Shown here piece after piece: positions 42,491 through 51,714 of a stretch of 64,000 bases of DNA (positions are counted from its first letter, which is position 1; each line of letters opens with the position of its first letter). The DNA comes from Kribbella voronezhensis. Its GTDB lineage: Bacteria > Actinomycetota > Actinomycetes > Propionibacteriales > Kribbellaceae. Both the position numbers and the translations under genes were made by a program. A model generated the notes under the pieces. The model made no database searches. It saw nothing but the letters and a program-made list of their open reading frames with translations, and was not told the origin of the DNA. The DNA is taken from NCBI RefSeq assembly GCF_004365175.1, contig NZ_SOCE01000001.1, forward strand, positions 793,154 through 857,153, given 5' to 3'.

Positions 42491-43308
42491 TGAGCGTGTG
42501 GTTCGTCACCGGCGCGTCCCGGGGTTTCGGTGCCGGGGTCGTCGCGGAGGTGCTTGCCCGGGGCAACCAAGTGGTCGCCGCGGCGCGGCGGCCCGAGGAG
42601 ATCGAGCGCACGGATCGACTGCTTCCGGTGCCGCTCGATGTCACCGACGAGGCGCAGGCCCGAGCAGCGGTCGAGACTGCCGTGCGCGAGTTCGGCCGGA
42701 TCGACGTGGTCGTCAACAACGCGGGACGTGGCCTGCTCGGTGCGGTCGAGGAGGCTTCCGACTCGGCCGCACGAGCGGTCTTCGACACCAATGTCTTCGG
42801 CGTCCTCAACGTCCAGCGAGCCGTTCTTCCGGTACTGCGCGCACAACGCAGCGGCCGGCTCATCCAGCTCAGCTCGGTCGGCGGTTTCACCGGTACGCCG
42901 GGGTGGGGGCTCTACTCGGCGACGAAGTTCGCCGTTGAAGGGTTCTCCGAAGCACTGCACGGCGAGCTGGAGCCGCTCGGCATCCACGTCACGATCGTCG
43001 AGCCAGGGCTGTTCCGGACCGACTTCCTGGACGAGTCGAGCCTTCACCAGGCAGGCGAGATCGCCGACTACGCCGACACGGTGGGCACGATGCGGCAATC
43101 GTTGGCCGACTGGAACCACGCCCAGCCGGGTGATCCGGTCAAGGCTGCCCGCGCGATCGTCGACCTGGCCGAGCTGCCCGATCCCCCACTGCGCCTCCAG
43201 CTCGGCGGGGATTCGGTCGCCCGGGTCGAGGCCAAGCTCGACCAGGTCCGGACCGAGCTCGAGCGGTGGCGGAAGGTCTCGCTGTCGACGGATCACGACG
43301 ATGCTTGA
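42490..43308 (+). CDS. Short-chain dehydrogenase/reductase
   Basis: A 272-residue classical SDR with TGASRGFGAG (residues 7-16), NNAG, Ser128/Ser129 and Tyr142/Lys146 in YSATK. Its ATG shares one base with the stop of the aldo/keto reductase gene, and its end overlaps the following TetR start by 8 nt. Probably a carbonyl reductase of the same detoxification or biosynthetic pathway. Confidence 0.92.
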   Translation: MSVWFVTGASRGFGAGVVAEVLARGNQVVAAARRPEEIERTDRLLPVPLDVTDEAQARAAVETAVREFGRIDVVVNNAGRGLLGAVEEASDSAARAVFDTNVFGVLNVQRAVLPVLRAQRSGRLIQLSSVGGFTGTPGWGLYSATKFAVEGFSEALHGELEPLGIHVTIVEPGLFRTDFLDESSLHQAGEIADYADTVGTMRQSLADWNHAQPGDPVKAARAIVDLAELPDPPLRLQLGGDSVARVEAKLDQVRTELERWRKVSLSTDHDDA

Positions 43309-43882
43309 GCAGTCCTCGCACCCACGCAGCGTGCGCGCCAAGGATTCGGTGCTCGCGGCAACGAAGGAGTTGCTGGACGAGGGCGGGCTCGGGGCGGCGA
43401 CGGTGGATGCGATCAGTGCCCGGTCCGGGGTGAGCAAGGCGACCATCTACAAGCATTGGCCGTGCCGGACGGCGATCGCGGCCGAGGCGTTCGGGCGGCG
43501 GATGGCGGACTCGATCCCGCTGCCGAACGAAGGCAATGTGGTCGACGATCTCACCGAGCAGGTCCGCCGGGTGAGCAAGTTCTACGCCGGGCCGAACGGC
43601 AAGGTCTTCGCGCAGTTGCTGGCGGCAAGCGTCACCGACGAGGCGGCCGCGCCGTACTTCCGGGAGTTCTTCCTCGACGCCCGGCGCGCCAACGTCGCCG
43701 AACTCTGGGAACGAGGCCTCCGCCGCGGCGAGGTCAACCCCGCCATCTCGGCCGGCACCGCCACCGATCTCCTCTTCGGCCCGCTGATCTTCCGCCTCCT
43801 CACCGGCCACGCCCCCCTCACCGCCGACGAAGCCGACGCCATAACCGCAGCCGCCCTCCACGGCCTCCTCACCCCCAGCTAG
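43301..43882 (+). CDS. TetR-family transcriptional regulator
   Basis: A 193-residue TetR regulator with HTH ATVDAISARSGVSKATIYKHW. It starts at ATG 43301 inside the end of the SDR gene, so it is translated with that operon and likely represses it through the palindrome at 41593-41607. The C-terminal domain (PNGKVFAQLLAASVTDEAAA) belongs to the common TetR_C subfamily. Confidence 0.9.
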   Translation: MLEQSSHPRSVRAKDSVLAATKELLDEGGLGAATVDAISARSGVSKATIYKHWPCRTAIAAEAFGRRMADSIPLPNEGNVVDDLTEQVRRVSKFYAGPNGKVFAQLLAASVTDEAAAPYFREFFLDARRANVAELWERGLRRGEVNPAISAGTATDLLFGPLIFRLLTGHAPLTADEADAITAAALHGLLTPS

Positions 43883-43943
43883 CACCCGCTCCTCACACCA
43901 GGCGGTGGCGGTTCCGCAGACCACCACGCACGACGGCGGATGG

Positions 43944-44639
43944 TTAGTGGGGTGGGGGGTCCGAGGGGCCGGCCCAGAGGCCTCGGACGTGGCCTATGTG
44001 GCGGCGCATCAGGTGTTCGGCGCCGGGGGCGTCGCGGGCTTCGATGAGGTCCATCAGTTCGTGGTGTTCGGCGGCGGATTGGCCCAGGCGGCCGCTTTCC
44101 ACCAGAGGGGTGAGGCCCAGGAGGCGGGTTTGGGAGCGGAGGTCGGAGACGACGTCCACCAGGCGGCGGTTGCCGCTGTAGGCGAGCAGGGTGACGTGGA
44201 AGACCCGGTCCGCCTCGATGTAGTCGATCAGGTTGCCTGCCTCGGCGGCGACGACGATGTCCTGCGCCAGAGTGCGCAGGTGGGGGAAGTCGTCGGCGGG
44301 GATCACGGGGACGACGTCGCGGATCGTCGGTGGTTCGATCAGTTGCCGGAGCGCGGCCAGGTCGTCGAGGTCTTCGTCGGACATCTCGGTGACGCGGAAG
44401 CCCTTGTTCCGCAGCGAGATGACCAGGCCTTCGCGGACGAGATCGAGCATCGCCTCGCGGACCGGGGTCGCGGAGACCCCGAACCGGGCGCCGAGCGTCG
44501 GCGCGGAGTACACCTGCCCCGGTTCCAGCTCGCCGGAGATCACCGCCGCCCGCAGCGCGTTCGCCACGCTGTCCCGCAGGCTCTCCCGCTGCTCCAACGG
44601 CCGCACACTCGGCTGCACACCGATCGACTGCGTCCCCAC
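43944..44639 (-). CDS. GntR-family regulator (FCD subgroup)
   Basis: A 231-residue GntR regulator. The winged HTH (LRDSVANALRAAVISGELEP, LGARFGVSATPVREAMLDL) is followed by an FCD helical ligand domain with DRVFHVTLLAYSGNRRLVDVV and HHELMDLIEARD, the likely metal-binding histidines. GTG 44639 has a GGGAGG ribosome site; the upstream open frame is not used. It lies beyond the end of the Opp-peptidase operon and is on the same strand. It is the nearest regulator to that operon and a plausible, unproven controller of it. Confidence 0.88.
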   Translation of the reverse strand: MGTQSIGVQPSVRPLEQRESLRDSVANALRAAVISGELEPGQVYSAPTLGARFGVSATPVREAMLDLVREGLVISLRNKGFRVTEMSDEDLDDLAALRQLIEPPTIRDVVPVIPADDFPHLRTLAQDIVVAAEAGNLIDYIEADRVFHVTLLAYSGNRRLVDVVSDLRSQTRLLGLTPLVESGRLGQSAAEHHELMDLIEARDAPGAEHLMRRHIGHVRGLWAGPSDPPPH

Positions 44640-45108
44640 CCGGTCACCTCCCTCGCTCGAATCGTCCCGTCGACCACATTCTGATCCACCCCAGCAACAC
44701 AACCACCAACGCCCTGCCGCTCACCCCCACCCCATCTCGCCGAACAAACGCCGCCCAACCCGATCCCCCCAGCCCAGACACCACCAGCAACTCTCGATCA
44801 ACCCGACCCACCAAGCTCCGACACCGCCCCACCACCGCCCGTCAACCCGACCCGCCCACTCGGCACCACCGCACAACGCCCATCAATCCGAGCCACCAAG
44901 CTCCGACACCGCCCCACCACCGCCCGTCAACCCGACCCGACCGCTCGGCACCACCGCACGAACGCCGATCAACCCGCCCACCCGGCCCTGACACCAGCCA
45001 GCAAACGCCCATCGGCCCGAAGGTCGCCCGGCTCCGACGCCACCGCAAAGGCGGTCAACGGCGACGCGTCTGGTCCGATGTCATCGGGCAAGCATCGGGT
45101 GGGGTCGG
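44640..45108. other. Non-coding spacer with strong base asymmetry
   Basis: About 470 bases separate the GntR gene from the peptidase gene. The plus strand of 44690-44990 is dominated by C and A. I see no convincing gene; open frames across it lack ribosome sites and give repetitive protein. The GntR promoter must lie at the left end. Confidence 0.6.
44794..44990. repeat. 85-bp imperfect tandem repeat, about 2.3 copies
   Basis: CCACCAAGCTCCGACACCGC begins at 44808 and again at 44893, 85 bp apart, and the flanking 60 bases match in both copies. A third, degraded start follows at about 44966. The copies have the same C/A-rich character as the spacer. Confidence 0.75.
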
Positions 45109-46395
45109 TCAGCCGGGGCGGACTCCGCCGCCGGTGGAGCGGACCAGGTCGGTCAGGTGGGTGAAGACTCGGTCGGAGCCGATGCCGTCGTGTTCGTATT
45201 CGTTCGTGACCCAGGCCTGCAGGTTGCCGACGCGCGCGGCGGTCTCCAACTGCAAACCCGAGTCGACGTACATGTCGTCGTAGTACACCGCCGCCGCCAC
45301 CGGGACCTCGTTCGCCGCGAGCCGGTCCAAGTCATACAGCGAACTCCACCGTGGACGCGAGGCCAACAATTCGACGGCCGCCTGGAACGGCCGCAGTACG
45401 CGGATCTCCTCGAACATCCACGGATACATCATTTCGCCGGTGAACAGCAGCGGCCGGGCCGTCTCCGCGAACTGCGGCCTCGCCGACCGCTCCCGCTCAG
45501 CGGCCCAAGCGGTCGCCCCGTCGCCCGACCCGTAGCAAGCCTCCTGCAACGCGGCGAACAACGGCCCGTCGCTGTACGACGAACGCACCATCACCTGGCT
45601 GAGGAACGTCTCGGACAACTCATCACCCGAGAACGCCTCGTCGATCAGCCAGTGCATCCGCTCGTAGCCCGGCTTCATACCGAAGTCGATCCCGAGCGAC
45701 TGCAACCGTCGTACGGTGAGCAGGTCGCCGTCCGGCAGCCGTACGTCGCCCGCCGCGAGGCGGTCCGCGATCGCCGCGATGCGCTGCTCGTCGTGCGGAT
45801 AGCGTCGGTAGTACTCGCGGTTCTTCGCCTCGACCCGGGGATAGGTCCGCCGGTAGACCTCCGCCGCGTCCGGCTCCACCGAGGCCAGGCCACCCGTGAC
45901 GTAGCAGGCCGTCAAACCTTCCGGAGCCTGCGACAAGTAGGTCAGCGTGATGAACCCACCGAAGCTCTGCCCGAGCGTCGACCACTTCACGCCACCGAAC
46001 ACCGTCTTCCGTAGATGCTCGGCGTCGGCCACGATCGAGTCGGCACGGAAGTGCGCGAGATAGTCGGCCGCCTCCGAGGCGGTGTCGAAGGACTCCATCC
46101 GGCGCCCGTCGACCGGCGTACTCCGACCCGTGCCGCGCTGGTCGAGCAGGATCACGCGATAGGTCTTCAACGCCTGCCCGATCCAGCCCTTGGCGTCGAT
46201 CGGTCGAGGTGACTTGCCTCCCGGTCCGCCCTGCAGGAACACCAGACACGGCAGGTCCTCGTCCCGGCGAACCGGGTCGACCAACTCCCGCGCGAACACG
46301 CTGAGCTGCTCGGAGCCACCCGGGTCCGACCAGTCCAGCGGCACCGAGACCTCGTGCTCGCGGACGTGCATACCGGGGATCGTGTACGTCGTCAT
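45109..46395 (-). CDS. Proline iminopeptidase-type S33 peptidase
   Basis: A 428-residue alpha/beta hydrolase of peptidase family S33. It has FLQGGPGGKS (the GGPG oxyanion loop typical of prolyl iminopeptidases), DQRGTGRS, the nucleophile Ser144 in GQSFGG, and the C-terminal acid/His region DDMYVDS and NEYEHDGIG. No signal peptide is present, so it works in the cytoplasm. The ATG overlaps the OppF stop by 4 nt, making it the last gene of the GH127-Opp operon. Such enzymes remove N-terminal proline, and some accept hydroxyproline, which fits a glycopeptide-uptake role (inference). Confidence 0.85.
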   Translation of the reverse strand: MTTYTIPGMHVREHEVSVPLDWSDPGGSEQLSVFARELVDPVRRDEDLPCLVFLQGGPGGKSPRPIDAKGWIGQALKTYRVILLDQRGTGRSTPVDGRRMESFDTASEAADYLAHFRADSIVADAEHLRKTVFGGVKWSTLGQSFGGFITLTYLSQAPEGLTACYVTGGLASVEPDAAEVYRRTYPRVEAKNREYYRRYPHDEQRIAAIADRLAAGDVRLPDGDLLTVRRLQSLGIDFGMKPGYERMHWLIDEAFSGDELSETFLSQVMVRSSYSDGPLFAALQEACYGSGDGATAWAAERERSARPQFAETARPLLFTGEMMYPWMFEEIRVLRPFQAAVELLASRPRWSSLYDLDRLAANEVPVAAAVYYDDMYVDSGLQLETAARVGNLQAWVTNEYEHDGIGSDRVFTHLTDLVRSTGGGVRPG

Positions 46396-47234
46396 ACGCT
46401 CGCCTTCCGCTCCTGCTCGTGTTGCCGCCGACGCCGGTCCCACTCCGGGTTGATCTGCGGCACAGCCGCCAGCAGCGTCTTCGTGTACTCGTCCCGCGGC
46501 TGGTCGAAGATCTGGTCGCGAGTGCCCAACTCCACAATTCTGCCCTTGTTCATCACCGCGACCCGCTGAGCGATCTGCCGTACTACGGCCAGGTCGTGCG
46601 CGATGAAGATGTAGCTGAAGCCGCTCTCGCGCTGCAATCGCAGCAGCAGTCTGATCACCTGCGCCTGGATCGACACGTCGAGGGCCGACACGGCTTCGTC
46701 GCAGATGACCAACTTCGGGTTCACCGCGAGCGCCCGGGCGATTCCGATCCGCTGGGCCTGGCCGCCGGAGAACTGCGACGGGTACCGCTGCGAGTGGTCC
46801 GGGTTCAGCCCGACCCGCTCCATCAGTTCGCGCGCGAAGGCTCGCCGGCCACCGGGTGGCGCGATGCCTTGATAGCTCAAAGGCGCGGTGACGATCCGCT
46901 CGACCGTGTACCGCGGGTTCAACGACGAGAAGGGGTCCTGGAACACCACCTGTACGTCGTTGCGGAAGCGGGCCAGACTCTTCCCAGTGGCCCGAGTGAT
47001 GTCCTGCCCCTCGAACTCCACGGTGCCACGAGTCGGATCGAGCAGCCTCGCCGCGATCCGGGCGGTCGTGGACTTCCCGCTGCCCGACTCCCCCACGATG
47101 GCCAGGGTCTCGCCGAGCGAGACCTCGAAGCTCACTTGGTCCACCGCCGTGAAGGCAGCCTTCGGAGCGAGCAGTCCGCCCTGTCCCCGGGTGACGAACT
47201 CCTTCGTCACCTCATGCAGCCTCAGCAAAGTCAC
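46392..47234 (-). CDS. Oligopeptide-type ABC transporter ATPase (OppF/DppF)
   Basis: A 280-residue ATPase with Walker A GESGSGKST, FQDPFSSLNPRYTVERIV (family-specific Q-loop), signature FSGGQAQRIGIARAL, Walker B LVICDEAVSALD and the C-terminal LLAAVPQINPEW region. The start is GTG 47234, overlapping the OppD stop by 4 nt. Peptide and nickel importers use two such ATPases. Confidence 0.93.
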   Translation of the reverse strand: MTLLRLHEVTKEFVTRGQGGLLAPKAAFTAVDQVSFEVSLGETLAIVGESGSGKSTTARIAARLLDPTRGTVEFEGQDITRATGKSLARFRNDVQVVFQDPFSSLNPRYTVERIVTAPLSYQGIAPPGGRRAFARELMERVGLNPDHSQRYPSQFSGGQAQRIGIARALAVNPKLVICDEAVSALDVSIQAQVIRLLLRLQRESGFSYIFIAHDLAVVRQIAQRVAVMNKGRIVELGTRDQIFDQPRDEYTKTLLAAVPQINPEWDRRRRQHEQERKASV

Positions 47235-48034
47235 GAGAGCACCTCGTCGTCGATCCTCGGTACGGCGTCCAGCAGCGCGCGGGTGTAGTCGTGTCGCGGG
47301 TCGGAGAAGATCTGCTCGGCCGTTCCGTACTCCACCGGATCGCCGGCGCACATCACCAGCACCCGCCGGGCGATCGAGCTGATCACGGCCAGGTCGTGCG
47401 TGATGAAGATCAGGCCTGTACCCGTCTCCGCCTGCAGCTCGGCGAGCAGTTCGAGGATCTGGGCCTGGACCGTCACGTCGAGCGCGGTGGTCGGTTCGTC
47501 GGCGATCAGCAGCGCCGGCGAGCAGCACAACGCCATCGCGATCATGATGCGCTGCCGCTGACCACCGGAGAACTGGTGCGGGTAGTGGTCGATCCGGCGG
47601 GCGGCGTCCGGGATCCGCACCTGCTCGAGCGCCTCGATCGCCACCCGGCGGGCGTCGCGGCGCGAGCCGCCCCGATGCGCGCGGTAGCCCTCCTCGATCT
47701 GCAGACCGACGGTGTAGTACGGATTGAGCGACGACAGCGGATCCTGGAACACCATGGAGATCGCGTTGCCCCGCACGTGGCGCAGCTCAGCCTCCGACCG
47801 GCCGAGCAGTTCCTTCCCGTCGAGGCGGATGCTGCCGCTGGTCCGAGCACCGGGTGGCAGCAGGCCGAGCACCGCCAGAGCTGTCATCGATTTACCCGAG
47901 CCGGACTCGCCCACGATGCCGAGGGTGTCGTCGCGGCCGACGGTGAAGGACGCGTCGCGTACGACGTCGACCGGCCCGCGGCTGGTGGGCAGGGTGACCG
48001 TGAGGTCCTCGACCACGAACAGTGCTTCCGTCAT
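47231..48034 (-). CDS. Oligopeptide-type ABC transporter ATPase (OppD/DppD)
   Basis: A 267-residue ATPase: Walker A GESGSGKSM, FQDPLSSLNPYYTVGLQI, signature FSGGQRQRIMIAMAL, Walker B LLIADEPTTALDVT. ATG 48034 overlaps the OppB stop by 4 nt. It lacks the long iron-sulfur C-terminal extension of some OppD proteins and ends soon after RALLDAVPRID. Confidence 0.93.
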   Translation of the reverse strand: MTEALFVVEDLTVTLPTSRGPVDVVRDASFTVGRDDTLGIVGESGSGKSMTALAVLGLLPPGARTSGSIRLDGKELLGRSEAELRHVRGNAISMVFQDPLSSLNPYYTVGLQIEEGYRAHRGGSRRDARRVAIEALEQVRIPDAARRIDHYPHQFSGGQRQRIMIAMALCCSPALLIADEPTTALDVTVQAQILELLAELQAETGTGLIFITHDLAVISSIARRVLVMCAGDPVEYGTAEQIFSDPRHDYTRALLDAVPRIDDEVLS

Positions 48035-49014
48035 GTCGACGTGACCCTCACTCTCGGATCCAGTGCGGTGTAGACGAGATCGACCACAACGTTGCCTACG
48101 ACAACGAAGAAGGCGGCCAGCAGGGTGACGGCCATGATCACCGGCTGGTCGTTCTTCGCGATCGAGTCGGCGGCCATCTTCCCGATCCCGTTCAGCCCGA
48201 AGACGGTCTCGGTGATCAGGGCGCCACCGAGCAACCCGGCGAAGTCCATCCCGAAGATCGTCGTGATCGGTGTCAGCGCCGGTCGCAGCGCGTGCCGGCG
48301 CAGGATCAACGACCGGCTGAGCCCCTTGGCCCGGGCCGTCCGGAGGAAGTTCTCCGACAACGTGTCGATCACGTTCGCCCGAGTCAGCCGCGCGTACAGG
48401 CAGGCGTACCCGACCGCCAGGACGGTCCACGGCATCAGGTACGACTCGAACCACAGCATCGGGTTCTCGGTCAGCGGCGGCGCCGACGGGAACGGCAGCA
48501 CCTGCAACTTGACCACCAGGACGTACTGCAGCACGAGTGCCAGGACATAGTTCGGCACGCTCACGCCGGTGAGCGCGAGCGCCATCGCGCTCCGGTCCCA
48601 CCAGCTGCCCTGCTTGATCGCACTGATCAGCCCACCGATCACTCCGGCCAGGAGCCACAGCACGGCAGCTCCGACAGCAACAGTGATACTGACCGGCAGC
48701 CGGGCGGTGATCATCGACCAGACCGACTCGTTGGTCTGGAAGCTGTACCCGAGGCAGGGCGCTGGACAGTGCACCGTGCCGTAGTCCCGGCCGGCGAAGA
48801 TGCCCTGCAGGAAATCCCAGAACTGGGCGAGCAAGGGCTGGTTCAAGCCGAGCATCGAGCGAATCGAGTCGATCCGGTCCGGCGTACAGGTCTTCCCGCA
48901 GATCATCACCGCGGGATCGGGTGACAGCTTGAAGAAGATCACGTAGGTGAACAGGCAGACCGCCAGCAGGATGACCAGTACGCCGGCGAGCCGGCCGAGA
49001 ACGTAGCGGACCAT
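48031..49014 (-). CDS. Oligopeptide-type ABC transporter permease (OppB/DppB)
   Basis: A 327-residue permease with an N-terminal span and a large extracytoplasmic loop holding two cysteine pairs (CGKTC near residue 39, and CPAPC), unusual features that could form disulfides. The EAA-like loop is FLRTARAKGLSRSLILRRHALRP in the second half. ATG 49014 shares one base with the OppC stop. Confidence 0.93.
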   Translation of the reverse strand: MVRYVLGRLAGVLVILLAVCLFTYVIFFKLSPDPAVMICGKTCTPDRIDSIRSMLGLNQPLLAQFWDFLQGIFAGRDYGTVHCPAPCLGYSFQTNESVWSMITARLPVSITVAVGAAVLWLLAGVIGGLISAIKQGSWWDRSAMALALTGVSVPNYVLALVLQYVLVVKLQVLPFPSAPPLTENPMLWFESYLMPWTVLAVGYACLYARLTRANVIDTLSENFLRTARAKGLSRSLILRRHALRPALTPITTIFGMDFAGLLGGALITETVFGLNGIGKMAADSIAKNDQPVIMAVTLLAAFFVVVGNVVVDLVYTALDPRVRVTST

Positions 49015-49970
49015 CAGGACGCCTCCCCCGCGTCGATCACCGAGCGGATCTTGTCGCCGAGCACTGTCAGCGACAACACGGTGAGGAACAGGAACGCACC
49101 GGGGATGGCGAAGAACATCGGGTCCACCGAGTACCAACTGACCGAGCCGGAGATCATCTGGCCCCAGGAAGCGGTCGGCGGCGAGACTCCGACGCCGAGG
49201 AACGAAAGCCCCGCCTCGGTCCCGATGTAGCCGGGGAGGGCCAGGGTCGTCATCACGATGATCGAGCCGCGCAGGTTGGGCAGGATCTCGCGGAACACGA
49301 CAGCGGTGTTCTTCGCCCCCGACGCCCGCGCGGCTTCGACGAACTCCCGGTTCGCCAGCGTCATCGTCTGGCCGCGGATCACCCGGGCCAGATACGGCCA
49401 GCCGAACGCACTGATCACCACGACCAGCAGGACCGGGCGGTTCCCGGCCGGCAACGAGGACAGGATCGCGATCATGAAGATCAGTGCCGGGAACGCCATC
49501 AGGAAGTCCATCAGCCGGGAGATCACCTGATCCACCCAGCCGCGGTAGAACCCGGCGAGCATCCCGAAGACCACACCGAGGACGCCGGTCAGCACGGTCG
49601 CGGACAACGCGATCGTGATCGACACCCGGGCGCCGTAGACGATCCGGGCAAACAGATCCCGGCCGTTCTGCGGCTCGACGCCGAACCAGTGCCGGCCGCT
49701 GATCCCGCCGAGCGCACCGTGCGGCACCCCGCCCAGATCGGAGTTGATCGCGGCCGAGTCGAACTCGTACGGTCCCCAGCCGCTGATCTTCGTGATCAGC
49801 GGCGCGAACACGGCCATCAGGACCACCAGCAGCAGGAACGCGACGCAGAACAGTGCAGCCTTGTCCCTGCCCAGCCGGGTGAGGATCCGCCGGGTCGAGG
49901 TCGGTGGCCCACCGTCAACCGACGGCGAGCCCACCTCCTCGACCTCGAGCAGCGTCGGGGTCGTTGTCAT
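49014..49970 (-). CDS. Oligopeptide-type ABC transporter permease (OppC/DppC)
   Basis: A 318-residue permease with an N-terminal cytoplasmic tail, six spans and the loop FVEAARASGAKNTAVVFREI before ILPNLRG. It starts at ATG 49970, 3 nt after the binding-protein stop. It forms the channel with OppB. Confidence 0.93.
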   Translation of the reverse strand: MTTTPTLLEVEEVGSPSVDGGPPTSTRRILTRLGRDKAALFCVAFLLLVVLMAVFAPLITKISGWGPYEFDSAAINSDLGGVPHGALGGISGRHWFGVEPQNGRDLFARIVYGARVSITIALSATVLTGVLGVVFGMLAGFYRGWVDQVISRLMDFLMAFPALIFMIAILSSLPAGNRPVLLVVVISAFGWPYLARVIRGQTMTLANREFVEAARASGAKNTAVVFREILPNLRGSIIVMTTLALPGYIGTEAGLSFLGVGVSPPTASWGQMISGSVSWYSVDPMFFAIPGAFLFLTVLSLTVLGDKIRSVIDAGEAS

Positions 49971-49973
49971 CGG

Positions 49974-51668
49974 CTACTTCCCGGCGTCCGTCAGGCCCAC
50001 CGACACCAGGTCGATACCACCGGAGAAGCCGTCGTGCAGGTAGGCGCCCGCGATGTTGCTGCCGACCACCGTGACGACCTTCTCGTACAGCAGCGGCACG
50101 ATCGGCGCCAGCTTCATGATCTGCTTGTCCAGTTCGCCGTACGCCGCGTTCGCCTGCTTGACGTCGGACATCGCGGCGATCTCGTCGATCCGGCTGTTCA
50201 CCCCGGGGTCGTTCAGCTGCGCCAGGTTGGAGTTGCCCTTGGCAACGATATTGCGGCCGTCGAACAGCGGTGGCAGGAAGGTCGCGCCGGACGGCCAGTC
50301 CGGGCACCAGCCGGTGATCGCCGCGTCGTGCTGCTGCGACGGAGTACCGATCACCTCGTAGTACGTCGAGGTGTCGATGGTGTTGATCTTGACGGTGATC
50401 TTCAGCGGCTCCAGCGCCTGCTGGATCGCGACCGCCATCGCCTGCATCTTCGGCTGCGCCCTGGTGTCGAGCGTCAGGGTGAAACCGCCCGCCAGGCCGG
50501 CCTCGGCCAGCAGCTTGCGGGCCGCCTCCCGGTCACCCTTGCCGTCCTGGCTCGGGTACGGGTTGTAGTCCACTCGGCCGACCACGGTCGGCGGCTGGAT
50601 GCTCGTCGCCAGCTCCGCCAGCGACGAACCGCCGACGGCATCCCGCACGGTCTGCTTGTTCACGGCGAGGTTGATCGCCTGCCGCACCCGGACGTCACCC
50701 AATGGCTTCTTGGTGGTGTTCAGGCCCATGTACGTCGTGCAGCCGCCGAGGCCGGACAGCGTGCGCTGCTTGAGCTGCGGGGTCTGGACCCGGGCGACCG
50801 TGGCCGCCTGGATCGTGCCGGCGATCGCGTTCGCGTCGGTCCCCTGACCGGCGATCATCCGCTCGTCGATGGTGGCGCCGTCGAGTCCGAACGTCCACTG
50901 GAACCCGTCCGGCTTCGCGGCCCTGACGCTGTCGGTCTTCGCGTCCCACTTGTCGTTGCGGACCAGTTTCAGCGACGCGCCCGGCTTGTACTGCGCGACC
51001 TTGTACGGACCGGACGCGATCGGCTTGGCATCCAGTTGGTTGCCGACCCCGCTGCCGACCGGGATCGGGACGAAGGTGTTCTGGGCGACCACGCTGCCGA
51101 AGTCGGCGTACGGCTTCTTCAGGTGGAAGACGACGGTCTTGGCGTCCGGTGTCGCGATCGTCGGAAGGTCGCCGGACTTGTACGGGCCCTGGTAGCTCGC
51201 GGGGGCGTCGATGATCTGCTTGGCGTACGGCGAGCCGATCCCGAGTTCGGGGTCCCAGGCGCGCGAGACGCCGAACTTCACCTCGGCGCTGGTGATCGGC
51301 GCACCGGTCTCGAAGAACAGTCCGTCCTTCAGGGTGAAGGTCCAGGTCTTCCCGCCGTCCGACGCCTTGCCGGTGTCGGTCGCCAGGTCGGGGACGATCT
51401 TGGTGCCCTCGGCACCGGGTGCCGCGCCTTGGGTGGTGAGCGTCCGGTAGATCAACCGGTAGAAGTTGTTCACGCCGCCGTCGAAGCCGCGGGCCGGGTC
51501 GAGGTGGGAGAAGCCCGCGTTCGCGAGCACCTGGACGACGCCGCCCTGCGCAGGTTTGCCCGCCGGTCCGGCAGCGTTCTGCGCCGAGCCGGCCGCACCG
51601 CCCGAGCAGGCGCTGACCAGCAGCGTGCCGGACAGCGCGAGCCCCACCAGCATGGTCGATCTCTTCAT
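49974..51668 (-). CDS. Family-5 solute-binding lipoprotein (peptide/oligosaccharide type)
   Basis: A 564-residue extracellular lipoprotein with lipobox VSAC (Cys21) and the family-5 pattern: LDPARGFDGGVNNFYRLIYR, WTFTLKDGLFFETGAPITSA, and KKPLGDVRVRQAINLAVNKQ. This family binds peptides, nickel, or in some actinobacteria and archaea oligosaccharides. ATG 51668 follows AGAGAAGG. It lies 46 nt after the second GH127 gene and is followed by Opp permeases and ATPases. The ligand may be a glycopeptide or an arabino-oligosaccharide. Confidence 0.92.
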   Translation of the reverse strand: MKRSTMLVGLALSGTLLVSACSGGAAGSAQNAAGPAGKPAQGGVVQVLANAGFSHLDPARGFDGGVNNFYRLIYRTLTTQGAAPGAEGTKIVPDLATDTGKASDGGKTWTFTLKDGLFFETGAPITSAEVKFGVSRAWDPELGIGSPYAKQIIDAPASYQGPYKSGDLPTIATPDAKTVVFHLKKPYADFGSVVAQNTFVPIPVGSGVGNQLDAKPIASGPYKVAQYKPGASLKLVRNDKWDAKTDSVRAAKPDGFQWTFGLDGATIDERMIAGQGTDANAIAGTIQAATVARVQTPQLKQRTLSGLGGCTTYMGLNTTKKPLGDVRVRQAINLAVNKQTVRDAVGGSSLAELATSIQPPTVVGRVDYNPYPSQDGKGDREAARKLLAEAGLAGGFTLTLDTRAQPKMQAMAVAIQQALEPLKITVKINTIDTSTYYEVIGTPSQQHDAAITGWCPDWPSGATFLPPLFDGRNIVAKGNSNLAQLNDPGVNSRIDEIAAMSDVKQANAAYGELDKQIMKLAPIVPLLYEKVVTVVGSNIAGAYLHDGFSGGIDLVSVGLTDAGK

Positions 51669-51714
51669 CTGCCTTCTCTCCGTTCGTGGGCTCGACGAGC
51701 CCCAGATGGTGGTG

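Noticed and set aside
44640..45108. Open frames through the C/A-rich spacer on both strands
   Set aside because: They encode Thr/Pro/Arg or Gly/Val repeats following the 85-bp DNA repeat, with no ribosome site; not believable genes.
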